A stretch of DNA of 64,000 bases from Pseudomonas sp. B33.4 (lineage in GTDB: Bacteria > Pseudomonadota > Gammaproteobacteria > Pseudomonadales > Pseudomonadaceae), in contig NZ_CP140706.1 of NCBI RefSeq assembly GCF_034555375.1, positions 4,207,001 through 4,271,000 on the forward strand, read 5' to 3'. The notes under the pieces were generated by a model. It was not told the DNA's origin and ran no database searches. It saw only the letters and a list, made by a program, of their open reading frames with translations. The position numbers and the translations under genes are program-made. This document shows positions 43,662-54,546 of this stretch, piece by piece (the first letter of the stretch is position 1; every line of letters begins with the position of its first letter).

Positions 43662-44987
43662 TCAGGAACGCAGGGGTTTGATCGTCAGCGGGCAATTGGG
43701 GATCGAGGCACGCGGTTCCATCACGCCAACCGGACGGCTGTTCCAGTGCGGAATCAGCACCAGCGCCGAGAACAGCGCGCAACCGGCGAAGACGATGAAC
43801 ACCGTCACCGAGTCGAAGTAACCCGGCAGCAAACCGCCAAGTACCGCACCGACCGAGCCGCAGCCGTTGACGAAACCGGCAGCGGTGGCGCCGGCCTTGG
43901 CTTTGCCGAAGTCGATCGCGGCGGCACCGCTGATCATCGAGTCCGGCCCGTACAAGGTCAGGCCCATGACGAACAGCAGCGCGACCACCAGCAAGACACT
44001 GCCGCTCTGCAACGCAGCCATGAACAGCGCCAGCGTCACGGTCAGCGCCAACAGGCTCAACACGCAGGCCGGCATGCGCCGGGCACCGAACAGTTTGTCC
44101 GAGGCCAGGCCGATCAGGATCGGCCCGAGCAATCCGGCCAGTTCGAACGAGGTGGGAATGATCGCCGCGCCGACCTTGCCGACACTGGGCATCTGTTCAA
44201 AGACAATCACCGGCCCCCACAACAGAATCGCGTAACGCGCCGGTTTCAGCATGAAATACGCCAGGCCCAGCACCAGCACCGTGCGGTTACGCAGGATTTC
44301 CTTCAAGGGTTCCCAGACGCTGAGTTTGCTGTTGGCTTCGGTTTCTTCTGCGGTCAGTTCCGGCTCCGGCTCTACCGCTGGCAAACCGACGTCTTCGGGC
44401 TTGTTGCGCTGGAAGATAAAGAACAACACCGCGACCACCGCAACCACTACCGCACTGGAAATGAACGCCGCGTGCCAGGTGCCCATCAAGGTATACGCCC
44501 ACCAACCGGCGAACGGCGACGCCACCAGACCACCAAACGCATAGCAGGAACTCCATAACCCGAGCACCCGTCCGCGCTGTTGGGACGGGAAAAAACTGCC
44601 GAGGTTTTTGCACAACCCCGACCAGCCGGTGGACTGCGCCAGGCCCTGAATCAGCATGCATGTAGCGAAGATCGGCAACGTGGCGAAACTGCCCATCACC
44701 AGCGCCGCTGCGGCGGAAATCAGCAAACCGCCGAGCACCACGACCCGTGGGCCAAATCGGTCGGCGAGCATGCCCCAGGTGAACTGGCCGATGGCGTAAG
44801 CCGCCAGATAGATTGCATCGAGGTTGGCCATGGCCATCTTGTCGAGCATGAAAGTCGGGTCTTCAGCGATGCCCAGTTTGGCCACTGAAAAAGCTTTGCG
44901 GGTGAAGTAGAACGCGGCGTACGCCAGCCAGGTAATCGCGAAAATCTGCATGCGCCAACGCGCAATGGTGCCGATGTGCTTGTTCAT
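43662..44987 (-). CDS. MFS transporter, organophosphate:phosphate antiporter type
   Basis: A 441-residue, 12-helix transporter of the GlpT/UhpT (OPA) group. Evidence includes FYFTRKAFSVAK in helix 1, the loop motif GMLADRFGPR, GWSGLCKNLGSFFP and GLTLYGPDSMISGAAAIDF. GlpT-like proteins carry small organophosphates. With phnW and phnX close by, 2-aminoethylphosphonate or an N-alkyl derivative is the likely cargo. It could correspond to the AepP-type transporter described in pseudomonads, which would need checking. I chose the ATG at 44987; the longer frame upstream is intergenic. Confidence 0.87.
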   Translation of the reverse strand: MNKHIGTIARWRMQIFAITWLAYAAFYFTRKAFSVAKLGIAEDPTFMLDKMAMANLDAIYLAAYAIGQFTWGMLADRFGPRVVVLGGLLISAAAALVMGSFATLPIFATCMLIQGLAQSTGWSGLCKNLGSFFPSQQRGRVLGLWSSCYAFGGLVASPFAGWWAYTLMGTWHAAFISSAVVVAVVAVLFFIFQRNKPEDVGLPAVEPEPELTAEETEANSKLSVWEPLKEILRNRTVLVLGLAYFMLKPARYAILLWGPVIVFEQMPSVGKVGAAIIPTSFELAGLLGPILIGLASDKLFGARRMPACVLSLLALTVTLALFMAALQSGSVLLVVALLFVMGLTLYGPDSMISGAAAIDFGKAKAGATAAGFVNGCGSVGAVLGGLLPGYFDSVTVFIVFAGCALFSALVLIPHWNSRPVGVMEPRASIPNCPLTIKPLRS

Positions 44988-45269
44988 GGTGGTTCTGACC
45001 TCAGGGTGTGAGTGTGCCGGCAGAATCGTTAAGAAAAACGCCTGTGTTTTTATTGTTGAGCACTGCGATATCGCTCTATCCCTCTGGCGATACCGGTCAG
45101 ATGAGTCCTGCTGTTGCACGCACAGGCTCATGGCTCACCGCGCTGCCCGAGCGGGCAGTCAGCGATGGCGTGCGCCGATCAAAGCAATTACTGTTTAATA
45201 AATAAAATCGATTTATCGTATTTCACACATAAGCTCAGCTTGTTACTGACTTAACGATCAGGTGCCTTC

Positions 45270-46142
45270 ATGTCGGTTTCCCACGCCCAACTCAAAGCCT
45301 TCCACGCCGTGGCCGTGCATGGAAGCTTCACCAAAGCCGCCGAGCGCCTTTTTCTCACGCAACCGGCGATTTCCGACCAGGTACGCAAACTAGAAGAACG
45401 CTTCGGCGTTTTGCTGTTTCACCGCAATAAACGTTCCGTACGTCTGACCGACCTGGGCGAGCGCTTGCTGGCGATCACTCAACGCCTGTTTGTGATTGAA
45501 GCCGAAGCGCAGGAACTGCTGCAGGAATCCCAGGCCTTGCAGACCGGCAGCCTGATTCTGGCGGTGGATGCGCCGGTGCACGTACTGCCGCAAATCGCGC
45601 GGTTCTGCGAGCGCTATCCGGGGATCAGCGTGAAGATCGAAACCGGCAATACCGATGAATCGCTGTTTCGCCTGTTCAACTATCAGGCGGATCTGGCGTT
45701 ACTGGGGCGCGATGTCACAGATGAACGCTTGCTGTGCGTTCCATTGCGTAACGATCCGATGGTGGCGTTTGTTTCGCGCAATCATCCGTGGGCCGTGCGT
45801 GAATCGATTTGCCTGGAAGACCTCGATGACACGCCGCTGGTGCTGCGTGAACACGGATCGGTGACGCGGCAGACACTGGAAGAGGAAATGGCCCGGGCCG
45901 GTTTTCGCATTCGTCCGGCGATTCAGGTCGAGGGCCGGGAAGCGGCGCGTGAGGCGGTGGTGGTCGGGATTGGCGTGGGCGTTGTCTCGGCAGCAGAGTT
46001 TGGCGCGGATTCGCGGGTGTGTGCGTTGCCGATTATCGATTGCACGCGACGGCTGACGGAGACGCTGGTGTGTTTGCGTGAACAAAGCAATCGACGGGTG
46101 GTGGCGACCTTTCTCGATATGGTTCGCGACAGCCTTGTGTGA
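45270..46142 (+). CDS. LysR-family regulator next to the phosphonate transporter
   Basis: A 290-residue LysR protein. The HTH is LKAFHAVAVHGSFTKAAERLFLTQPAISDQVRKLEERF (in residues 7-45), and the effector domain contains VHVLPQIARFCERYPGISVKIETGN. It is divergent from the transporter-oxidoreductase unit, with 282 AT-rich bases between, so that unit is the probable target. It is similar in layout, but not close in sequence, to the second LysR at 46239. The effector may be an aminophosphonate or its product. Confidence 0.9.
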   Translation: MSVSHAQLKAFHAVAVHGSFTKAAERLFLTQPAISDQVRKLEERFGVLLFHRNKRSVRLTDLGERLLAITQRLFVIEAEAQELLQESQALQTGSLILAVDAPVHVLPQIARFCERYPGISVKIETGNTDESLFRLFNYQADLALLGRDVTDERLLCVPLRNDPMVAFVSRNHPWAVRESICLEDLDDTPLVLREHGSVTRQTLEEEMARAGFRIRPAIQVEGREAAREAVVVGIGVGVVSAAEFGADSRVCALPIIDCTRRLTETLVCLREQSNRRVVATFLDMVRDSLV

Positions 46143-46157
46143 ACAGTTCTGGCCCCT

Positions 46158-46220
46158 TCGCGAGCAAGCTCGCTCCCACATTTGGAATGCATATCCCTGT
46201 GGGAGCGAGCCTGCTCGCGA
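46158..46220. repeat. REP-type inverted repeat pair (TGGGAGCGAGC family)
   Basis: TCGCGAGCAAGCTCGCTCCC and TGTGGGAGCGAGCCTGCTCG arms around a short spacer, between two convergent LysR genes. The arms differ at one position (CAAGC versus GCCTG). Confidence 0.82.
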
Positions 46221-46238
46221 AGGGAGCACCACGGTTTA

Positions 46239-47099
46239 TCAGGTTGGCGCCAGACCAAAGAACGCCTGAATCAGGCGCAAATCCCGTCGCCGTTCCATGC
46301 AGCCGATCATGTGCCGATTCACCAGCCCAGCCCCGACAATCGGAATCGCCACCACCCTCGGGTCATGACTAACCTCAACCGATGACACCACGCCAACGCC
46401 CAACTCAGCCGCGACGGCTTCAGTCACCGCCTCACGGCTATCGAGTTCCAGCAGCACACGCGGATGGATCGACGCCTGCGCACACGCCTGATCAAACGTA
46501 CGCCGGGTGATCGAACTCGGCTCGCGCAGCACCATGATCACTTGATCCAGTTCCTTGAGTTTCACTTCCCCGGCGCGCATCGCCCACGGGTGCCCCGCCG
46601 GCACCAACGCGCAAATTCTTGATTCGCTCAAGGCTTGCAAATGCAGGCCTTTGCGCGGTTCGACCTCGGTCAACACCGCCACATCGGCGTGTTCCGACAA
46701 CAACGCCGCGAGGGTTTCCTGGGCATTGCCCAAGCGCAGATTCACCGTGATCCCCGGATAGCGCGCACGCAGGCTAGCGAGCATCGGCATGACCATGTGC
46801 GGCCCGTCCGCCGCCACTTCCAGCCGCCCGGTCAACAACTGCCGGTTGGCCTCGAGCATCGTCTGCGCCTCTTCCGCGAGGCCAAACATCGCGCGGGTGA
46901 TCGCCGCGAGTTTGGTGCCCTCCTCGGTCAGTTCCACCCGTCGCGCGGTGCGCCGCAACAGGGTGATCTGGTAGTGCTCCTCCAGCGCTTTGATGTGCCC
47001 GGTGACCGCTGGCTGGCTGATGAACAACCGCGCGGCGGCGCGGGTGAAGCTGCCTTCGCGGGCCACGGCGTCGAAGGCGCGGAGCTGAAACAGGTTCAT
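46239..47099 (-). CDS. LysR-family regulator divergent from phnW
   Basis: A 286-residue LysR protein with HTH LRAFDAVAREGSFTRAAARLFISQPAVTGHIKALEEHY and a normal effector domain (LEVAADGPHMVMPMLASLRARYPGITVNLRLGN). Its start is 112 bases from the phnW start on the other strand, the classical arrangement for a LysR activator of the next operon. It most likely controls phnW-phnX in response to aminoethylphosphonate. Confidence 0.92.
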   Translation of the reverse strand: MNLFQLRAFDAVAREGSFTRAAARLFISQPAVTGHIKALEEHYQITLLRRTARRVELTEEGTKLAAITRAMFGLAEEAQTMLEANRQLLTGRLEVAADGPHMVMPMLASLRARYPGITVNLRLGNAQETLAALLSEHADVAVLTEVEPRKGLHLQALSESRICALVPAGHPWAMRAGEVKLKELDQVIMVLREPSSITRRTFDQACAQASIHPRVLLELDSREAVTEAVAAELGVGVVSSVEVSHDPRVVAIPIVGAGLVNRHMIGCMERRRDLRLIQAFFGLAPT

Positions 47100-47211
47100 G
47101 AATAACTCTCACTGATGGCTGGCATAACAACAAACAATTTGATTGATGCAACGGCGAATTGCAACGTATGCCCCGTAGCTTCATCCCACAGCGCAATCCG
47201 AGGACACACGA

Positions 47212-48321
47212 ATGAGTATCGCCGAACCCATCCTGCTCACTCCCGGCCCGTTGACCACTTCGGCCCGCACCCGCCAGGCGATGATGGTCGACTGGGGGTC
47301 ATGGGATGACCGCTTCAACCAACTGACCGCCAGCCTTTGCGAACAATTGCTGGCGATCCTCAACGGCGCCGCGACTCACCACTGCGTGCCATTGCAGGGC
47401 AGCGGCACCTTTGCCGTCGAAGCCGCCATCGGCACTTTGGTGCCGCGTGACGGCAAAGTCCTGGTGCTGATCAACGGTGCCTACGGCAAGCGTCTGGCGA
47501 AGATCTGCGAAGTGCTTGGCCGTTCGTTCAGCACGTTTGAAACCGCTGAAGACGAACCGACCACCGCCGCTGACGTCGATCGTTTGTTGCGCGCCGACAG
47601 CAGCATTACCCACGTTGTGCTGATCCATTGCGAGACCAGCACCGGCATTCTCAATCCGCTGCCGGAGATTGCCCAGGTCGTCGAGCAACACGGTAAACGC
47701 CTGATTATCGACGCCATGAGCTCCTTCGGCGCACTGCCGGTGGACGCACGGCAAGTGCCGTTCGACGCACTAATCGCCGCTTCCGGCAAGTGTCTGGAAG
47801 GCGTGCCGGGGATGGGCTTCGTGTTTGCTCGCAAAGAGTCTTTGGCCGCTGCCGCCGGTAATTCGCACTCGCTGGCGATGGACCTGTACGACCAGCACGC
47901 CTACATGATGAAAACCGGGCAATGGCGCTTCACTCCGCCGACCCATGTGGTCGCGGCGCTGCACGAGGCGCTGCTGCAATACAACGAAGAAGGTGGCCTG
48001 CCGGCGCGGCATGCGCGTTACGCCGCCAACTGCCAGGCGTTGATGGAAGAGATGGGCAAACTCGGTTTACGCAGCTTCCTGCCGGCAGCGATTCAGGCAC
48101 CGATCATTGCCACGTTCCATGCGCCACAAGATCCGCGCTATCAGTTCAAGGACTTCTACGAACGGGTCAAGGCCAAGGGTTACATCCTCTATCCCGGCAA
48201 ATTGACTCAGGTCGAGACCTTCCGTGTCGGCTGTATCGGCCACGTCAGCCCGGACGAAATGCGCGAAGCCGTCGCGGCGGTCGGCGACGTGCTGCGTGAG
48301 ATGGAAGTGCTGAAAATCTAA
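47212..48321 (+). CDS. phnW: 2-Aminoethylphosphonate-pyruvate transaminase
   Basis: A 369-residue class V PLP aminotransferase that converts 2-aminoethylphosphonate and pyruvate to phosphonoacetaldehyde and alanine. It starts with [26 protein letters not shown], typical of PhnW. It has D167 in [15 protein letters not shown] and the PLP lysine K193 in [16 protein letters not shown]-x-G near the end ([16 protein letters not shown]) fits the substrate-carboxylate site. It is followed by phnX. Confidence 0.95.
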   Translation: MSIAEPILLTPGPLTTSARTRQAMMVDWGSWDDRFNQLTASLCEQLLAILNGAATHHCVPLQGSGTFAVEAAIGTLVPRDGKVLVLINGAYGKRLAKICEVLGRSFSTFETAEDEPTTAADVDRLLRADSSITHVVLIHCETSTGILNPLPEIAQVVEQHGKRLIIDAMSSFGALPVDARQVPFDALIAASGKCLEGVPGMGFVFARKESLAAAAGNSHSLAMDLYDQHAYMMKTGQWRFTPPTHVVAALHEALLQYNEEGGLPARHARYAANCQALMEEMGKLGLRSFLPAAIQAPIIATFHAPQDPRYQFKDFYERVKAKGYILYPGKLTQVETFRVGCIGHVSPDEMREAVAAVGDVLREMEVLKI

Positions 48322-48340
48322 CCCACACCAAAAATCCCCC

Positions 48341-48430
48341 TGTAGGCCTTCGCCTGCTCGCGATGAGGCTGTGCCAGTCGACGAAGATGTTGAATGATCA
48401 ACAGCTATCGCGAGCAGGCGAAGGCCTACA
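48341..48430. repeat. Variant REP-type inverted repeat between phnW and phnX
   Basis: TGTAGGCCTTCGCCTGCTCG and CGAGCAGGCGAAGGCCTACA form perfectly matched arms. The centre (GCCTTCG) differs from every other copy in the window, and both arms carry the same change. It lies inside the phnWX unit. Confidence 0.82.
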
Positions 48431-48467
48431 GTTTGAATTGCATTGCCAACTCAGGAATTTGATCAAC

Positions 48468-49295
48468 ATGAACTACCTCAATCCAAACAAGCTGCAAGCC
48501 GCGATCCTCGACTGGGCCGGCACCGTGGTCGATTTCGGCTCCTTCGCGCCAACGCAGATTTTCGTCGAAGCCTTCGCCGAGTTCGACGTGCAGGTCTCTA
48601 TCGAAGAAGCCCGTGGCCCGATGGGCATGGGCAAGTGGGACCACATCCGCACCCTCTGCGACCAACCGCAAGTGGCCGAGCGTTATCGCAAGGCGTTCGG
48701 CCGTACGCCGACCGATGACGACGTCACCGCCATCTACAAGCGCTTCATGCCGTTGCAGATCGAAAAGATCGCCGAACACTCGGCGCTGATTCCCGGCGCC
48801 CTGGAGACCATCGCCAACCTGCGCCAGCAAGGGATCAAGATCGGTTCCTGCTCCGGCTACCCGAAGCAAGTGATGGACAAGGTCGTCGAACTGGCCGCCA
48901 CCAACGGCTACGTCGCTGACCATGTGGTCGCCACCGACGAAGTGCCGAACGGCCGACCTTGGCCGGCCCAGGCCTTGGCCAACGTGATCGCGCTGGGCAT
49001 CGACGATGTCGCGGCGTGCGTGAAGATCGACGACACCGTGCCGGGCATTCTCGAAGGCCGCCGCGCCGGGATGTGGACGGTCGCGCTGATCTGCTCGGGC
49101 AATGCGCTGGGTCTGGATTACGCCGGTTTCCGCGCCTTGGGCAGCGATGAGCTGGCCAGCGAACGCAAGCGCATTCACGCGCTGTTCGAAGGCTCGCGCC
49201 CGCACTACATGATCGACACCATCACTGATCTGCCGGAAGTCATCGCCGACATCAACAAGCGTCTGGCCAACGGTGAGATGCCGCAATCGAGCTAA
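48468..49295 (+). CDS. phnX: Phosphonoacetaldehyde hydrolase (phosphonatase)
   Basis: A 275-residue HAD-superfamily enzyme that cleaves the C-P bond of phosphonoacetaldehyde to acetaldehyde and phosphate. The nucleophile D15 lies in [12 protein letters not shown]. The Schiff-base lysine K56 lies in MGMGKWDHI of the cap domain. [12 protein letters not shown] and [22 protein letters not shown] supply the later HAD motifs. The ATG at 48468 follows a modest AGGA; the longer frame upstream is REP. It completes the two-step aminoethylphosphonate pathway with phnW. Confidence 0.95.
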   Translation: MNYLNPNKLQAAILDWAGTVVDFGSFAPTQIFVEAFAEFDVQVSIEEARGPMGMGKWDHIRTLCDQPQVAERYRKAFGRTPTDDDVTAIYKRFMPLQIEKIAEHSALIPGALETIANLRQQGIKIGSCSGYPKQVMDKVVELAATNGYVADHVVATDEVPNGRPWPAQALANVIALGIDDVAACVKIDDTVPGILEGRRAGMWTVALICSGNALGLDYAGFRALGSDELASERKRIHALFEGSRPHYMIDTITDLPEVIADINKRLANGEMPQSS

Positions 49296-49315
49296 TCCCT
49301 GCCGCTTGCTGCCAA

Positions 49316-49352
49316 CAAAAACGCCAGTGTCTGAACGACGCTGGCGTTTTTT
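49316..49352 (+). terminator. Rho-independent terminator after phnX
   Basis: AAAAACGCCAG and CTGGCGTTTTTT form a stem around about 13 bases, with a T-run. Confidence 0.92.
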
Positions 49353-49484
49353 ATTGGCAAAGCCCTGATTCAGAGCATTGAAAGTCCGATCAGCCTCAGG
49401 CAAATCCGCCAAAGCGGATTACAGTTAAAGCATGCCGTCGCACAAGAACGGCGTTTTTGACCCTGATCTGTGAGGAAACACCGT

Positions 49485-50033
49485 ATGCCGTGGACAAGTT
49501 CCGAATCCCGTTACAGCACCGTATCGGTCCTGTTGCACTGGCTGATGTTGGTCCTGTTGGTGCTGGTGTACGCCAGCATGGAGTTGCGTGGGCTATTTCC
49601 CAAAGGCAGTGGCGGGCGCACGCTGATCCGCGAAGTGCATTACATGCTCGGCCTGACCGTGTTCGTGCTGGTGTGGTTTCGCCTGCTCGCCCGCAGCATT
49701 GGCCCGGCGCCGAAAATCTTTCCCGCGTCACCACAATGGCAAACCGTACTGGCGCGGCTGATGCACTGGGCGCTGTACCTGTTCATGATCAGCATGCCGA
49801 TTCTCGGCTGGCTGATTACCAGCGCCGAAGGGCATCAAGTGATGTTCTATGGTTTTGATCTGCCGCTGCTGGTCGCGGAGAACAAGGATTTCGCCAAGCA
49901 GGTCGAGCACTGGCATGTGCTGATTGCCACGATCGGCTACTGGCTGATCGGCCTGCATGCGCTGGCGGGGGTCTATCACCATTATGTGGTGCGCGATAAC
50001 ACGCTGCTGCGGATGATGCCCAAGCGCGGTTGA
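49485..50033 (+). CDS. Cytochrome b561
   Basis: A 182-residue, four-helix di-haem membrane protein. Histidines are in VSVLLHWLMLV (helix 1), REVHYMLGLTVF, ARLMHWALYLFMI and VEHWHVLIATIGYWLIGLHALAGVYHH. It resembles the CybB type that oxidises ubiquinol. The ATG at 49485 follows GAGG at nine bases; the GTG 15 bases upstream is less likely. It lies alone between the phnX terminator and a convergent gene. Confidence 0.92.
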   Translation: MPWTSSESRYSTVSVLLHWLMLVLLVLVYASMELRGLFPKGSGGRTLIREVHYMLGLTVFVLVWFRLLARSIGPAPKIFPASPQWQTVLARLMHWALYLFMISMPILGWLITSAEGHQVMFYGFDLPLLVAENKDFAKQVEHWHVLIATIGYWLIGLHALAGVYHHYVVRDNTLLRMMPKRG

Positions 50034-50036
50034 CCG

Positions 50037-50963
50037 TCAGGGGCTGGCGATAAAACCGCGCCAGCCCTGCAAGCCTCCGGTATGAATGAAGATCAGCCGC
50101 GTGCCGATGGTGAACCTGCCCGCCTCGACCTGCTGTTTGAGCGCCAGCAACGCCTTGCCGGTGTACAGCGGCTCCAGAGGAACGCCGCTGGCCTGCTCGG
50201 TTTGTTCGATGAACGCCAGCAACGCCGGATCAACCCTGGCAAAGCCGCCACGGCTAGCGTCGAGCAGTGCATAACTCCCGTTGCCGTGCCCTGCGGCTTG
50301 CAGGATCGACTCGACTTGCGGCGCCACACCGTGATCGTCCGGCACAGCCAGCGCGCCATAGACCGGGTGGCCGCCTGCTTCGGCCAGCACCAGTCCCGCC
50401 AATGTCGTGCCGGTGCCGCAGGGCAGCCACCAAGCGTGATAATCACTCCAGCCCAGTGTGTGCAGTTGCGCTTGCGCCTGCTGTTGGATGGCCGCACAAC
50501 CAAGCGCCCCGGCTAATCCACCGCCGCCCTCGGGCACCGCATACAGCTGCGGATACTGCGCATGCCAAGGCTCCCAAAAGCCTGGTTCATTTCGCGCGCG
50601 ATAGCCACCGTAACCCAACCAGTGCAACTGCATGCCGAACGCCTGCAGATCCTGCACTGTCGGCGTTTCCTGTGCATGCCCGCGCAGCAGCCCCACGGTT
50701 TTGAACCCCAGCCGTTTACCCGCCGCCGCCAATGCGTGCAGATGATTGGAATGCGCGCCACCGAGACTGATGATGCCTTCGGCACCCGCGCGGTCTGCCG
50801 CTTTGAGGTGTTCGATGAGTTTGAACCATTTGTTGCCGCTGATCAGCGGGTCGATCTGGTCGAGACGCAGGATGGCGACTTCAACGCTGGCGGCTGCGAG
50901 CCAGTCCAGATGAAGGTGTTCGAGGGGGGCTTGGGGTAGCCAATCGGAGGGAGGCAAAAGCAT
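50037..50963 (-). CDS. PLP enzyme, D-cysteine desulfhydrase/ACC deaminase family
   Basis: A 308-residue fold-type II PLP enzyme. The PLP lysine is K45 in ISGNKWFKL. GGAHSNHLHALAAAGKRLGFKTVGLLRG follows, with a glycine-rich phosphate loop in LPCGTGTTLAGLVLAEAG. D-cysteine desulfhydrases (DcyD) make pyruvate, sulfide and ammonia; true ACC deaminases share the fold but have longer chains and a Lys-Tyr-Tyr arrangement not evident here. The desulfhydrase reading is therefore preferred. Only three bases separate its stop from that of the convergent cytochrome gene. Confidence 0.82.
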   Translation of the reverse strand: MLLPPSDWLPQAPLEHLHLDWLAAASVEVAILRLDQIDPLISGNKWFKLIEHLKAADRAGAEGIISLGGAHSNHLHALAAAGKRLGFKTVGLLRGHAQETPTVQDLQAFGMQLHWLGYGGYRARNEPGFWEPWHAQYPQLYAVPEGGGGLAGALGCAAIQQQAQAQLHTLGWSDYHAWWLPCGTGTTLAGLVLAEAGGHPVYGALAVPDDHGVAPQVESILQAAGHGNGSYALLDASRGGFARVDPALLAFIEQTEQASGVPLEPLYTGKALLALKQQVEAGRFTIGTRLIFIHTGGLQGWRGFIASP

Positions 50964-51057
50964 GGGCGGCGATTCGATCTGGACAGAGCCAGCATTCTAG
51001 TCGCTCACAAGCCGCCATCGCGAGCAGGCTCATAAGGTTCGCGCTGTGCACAAATCC

Positions 51058-51144
51058 TGTGGGAGCGAGCTTGCTCGCGAAAGCGGAGTGTCAGCCAATA
51101 CCTATGTCGACTGACACCACGCCTTCGCGAGCAGGCTCGCTCCG
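51058..51144. repeat. REP-type inverted repeat pair plus stray half-site
   Basis: TGTGGGAGCGAGCTTGCTCG and CGAGCAGGCTCGCTCC flank CACTCC-like sequence with an inner palindrome around GTCGACTGACAC. A lone half-arm ATCGCGAGCAGGCTCA lies just before it at 51017-51032. Confidence 0.8.
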
Positions 51145-51163
51145 AAAGGTGAAGCGGTGGAGC

Positions 51164-53224
<2,061 letters not shown>

Positions 53225-53412
53225 TCACGGAAAAAGTTGCGGGCGCTCTGCGGCTCCCGTCAGTCATGTGCCACAGACTAAGAGTCGCATCGCTGTCACT
53301 CAATGACCGTAACTGACAACTTATTGATCCAAATGCGCAGCGCCCCTTGGCAACCAGCGCCATGGGCCCTACCCTAGTCGCCACACCCTGTACCCGGTTG
53401 TTGTTGGTTTTC

Positions 53413-54543
53413 ATGCGCAAACTTTTGTACCTGACGTTTTCCATGGCCCTGGTGGCTGTCCTTACTACCTACGCCATGTGGGCGGCGGACCGGCCGGCGG
53501 GGCACTACCTGTCGGACTTACGCATTAAAGTGGCGATTGATCAGGGCACGCCCGGCGACCGTGGCAATCTGCTGGGCATCCAGCCCGAGCTGTTTCCCAC
53601 TGACTATCAAAGCCCCGAACGCCTGCACCGCAAACTCGCGGCGTATTTGCAGCAGGCCCAGGATCAAGGTCTGCTGAGCGAGAAAACCGTGGTGGTCTTG
53701 CCAGAGAACGTCGGCACCTGGTTGCTGCTCAGCGGCGAGAAAGACGAGCTGTATCAGGCGCCGTCCCTTGCCGAGGCGATGAACTGGCTGGCAGCGAGCA
53801 ATCCGTTGTTGTTCGCCCGCGCCTGGCTCAGCGCCAATGGCAGCGACCGCCTCAACGACGCGTACCTGCGGATGAAATCCAGGGCGATGGCCAAGGATTA
53901 CCAATCCCTGTTCGGCGGCCTGGCCAAGGAGTTTCACGTGACACTGGTGGCCGGCTCGATCGTGCTGCCGGAACCGAGCATCCGTGACGGCCGGCTGAAA
54001 CCCGGCAGCGGCGCCTTGTTCAACAGCAGCGTGGTGTTCGGCCGTGACGGCGTGCCGCTTGGCCAGCCGCAGCGGCAGATGCACCCGGTGTTCGATCAGC
54101 GTGAAGTGATCGAAGGCGCAGACAAACACCAGATCAACGTGGTCGACACCCCGGCCGGACGCCTCGGCGTGCTGATTGGCAGCGACAGTTGGTATCCGGA
54201 CAACTACCGCACACTCGACGAGCAAGGCGCACAATTGGTCGCGGTGCCGGCGCAGGTGTTCGGCCAGGGTGCGTGGAATCAACCGTGGCGCGGCTACAAA
54301 GGTTCAAGTACGCCGGGTTCGGTCAGCCTCAAACCCGGTGAAGTCACCGAAGGACAGGCCTGGCATCGTCTGACGCTGACCGCACAACCGCCGAGCAGTC
54401 GGGCGATTGCCGGCATCAGCGTGTTCCTGCGCGGGCAGTTCTGGGACAAGGCCAGTTCCGGTCAGAGTTTCCTCAGCAGCAACGGCCAGCAGTTCGCCGA
54501 TGGCGAGGCCCGTGGCGCGCGTTTGTTGAACATCTGGTTGTAA
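53413..54543 (+). CDS. Nitrilase-fold membrane-anchored protein without catalytic cysteine
   Basis: A 376-residue protein with an N-terminal hydrophobic anchor (LYLTFSMALVAVLTTYAMWA) and a nitrilase/carbon-nitrogen hydrolase fold. The glutamate of the triad is present (E98 in VVVLPENVGTW). The usual K-x-H becomes Q-M-H (Q222), and the usual I-C-Y-D/E-x-x-F-P becomes IGSDSWYP, with G256 at the cysteine position. It is thus probably not an active amidase. The arrangement recalls Lnt/apolipoprotein acyltransferase catalytic domains, but with one membrane segment. Three bases separate it from the AraC gene, so they are cotranscribed. Start choice is by the hydrophobic N-terminus; no clear ribosome site was seen. 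Confidence 0.75.
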   Translation: MRKLLYLTFSMALVAVLTTYAMWAADRPAGHYLSDLRIKVAIDQGTPGDRGNLLGIQPELFPTDYQSPERLHRKLAAYLQQAQDQGLLSEKTVVVLPENVGTWLLLSGEKDELYQAPSLAEAMNWLAASNPLLFARAWLSANGSDRLNDAYLRMKSRAMAKDYQSLFGGLAKEFHVTLVAGSIVLPEPSIRDGRLKPGSGALFNSSVVFGRDGVPLGQPQRQMHPVFDQREVIEGADKHQINVVDTPAGRLGVLIGSDSWYPDNYRTLDEQGAQLVAVPAQVFGQGAWNQPWRGYKGSSTPGSVSLKPGEVTEGQAWHRLTLTAQPPSSRAIAGISVFLRGQFWDKASSGQSFLSSNGQQFADGEARGARLLNIWL

Positions 54544-54546
54544 GCC

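Noticed and set aside
50037..50963. ACC deaminase (plant-growth-promoting acdS)
   Set aside because: The chain is about 30 residues shorter than true ACC deaminases and the sequence fits the broader D-cysteine desulfhydrase group better.
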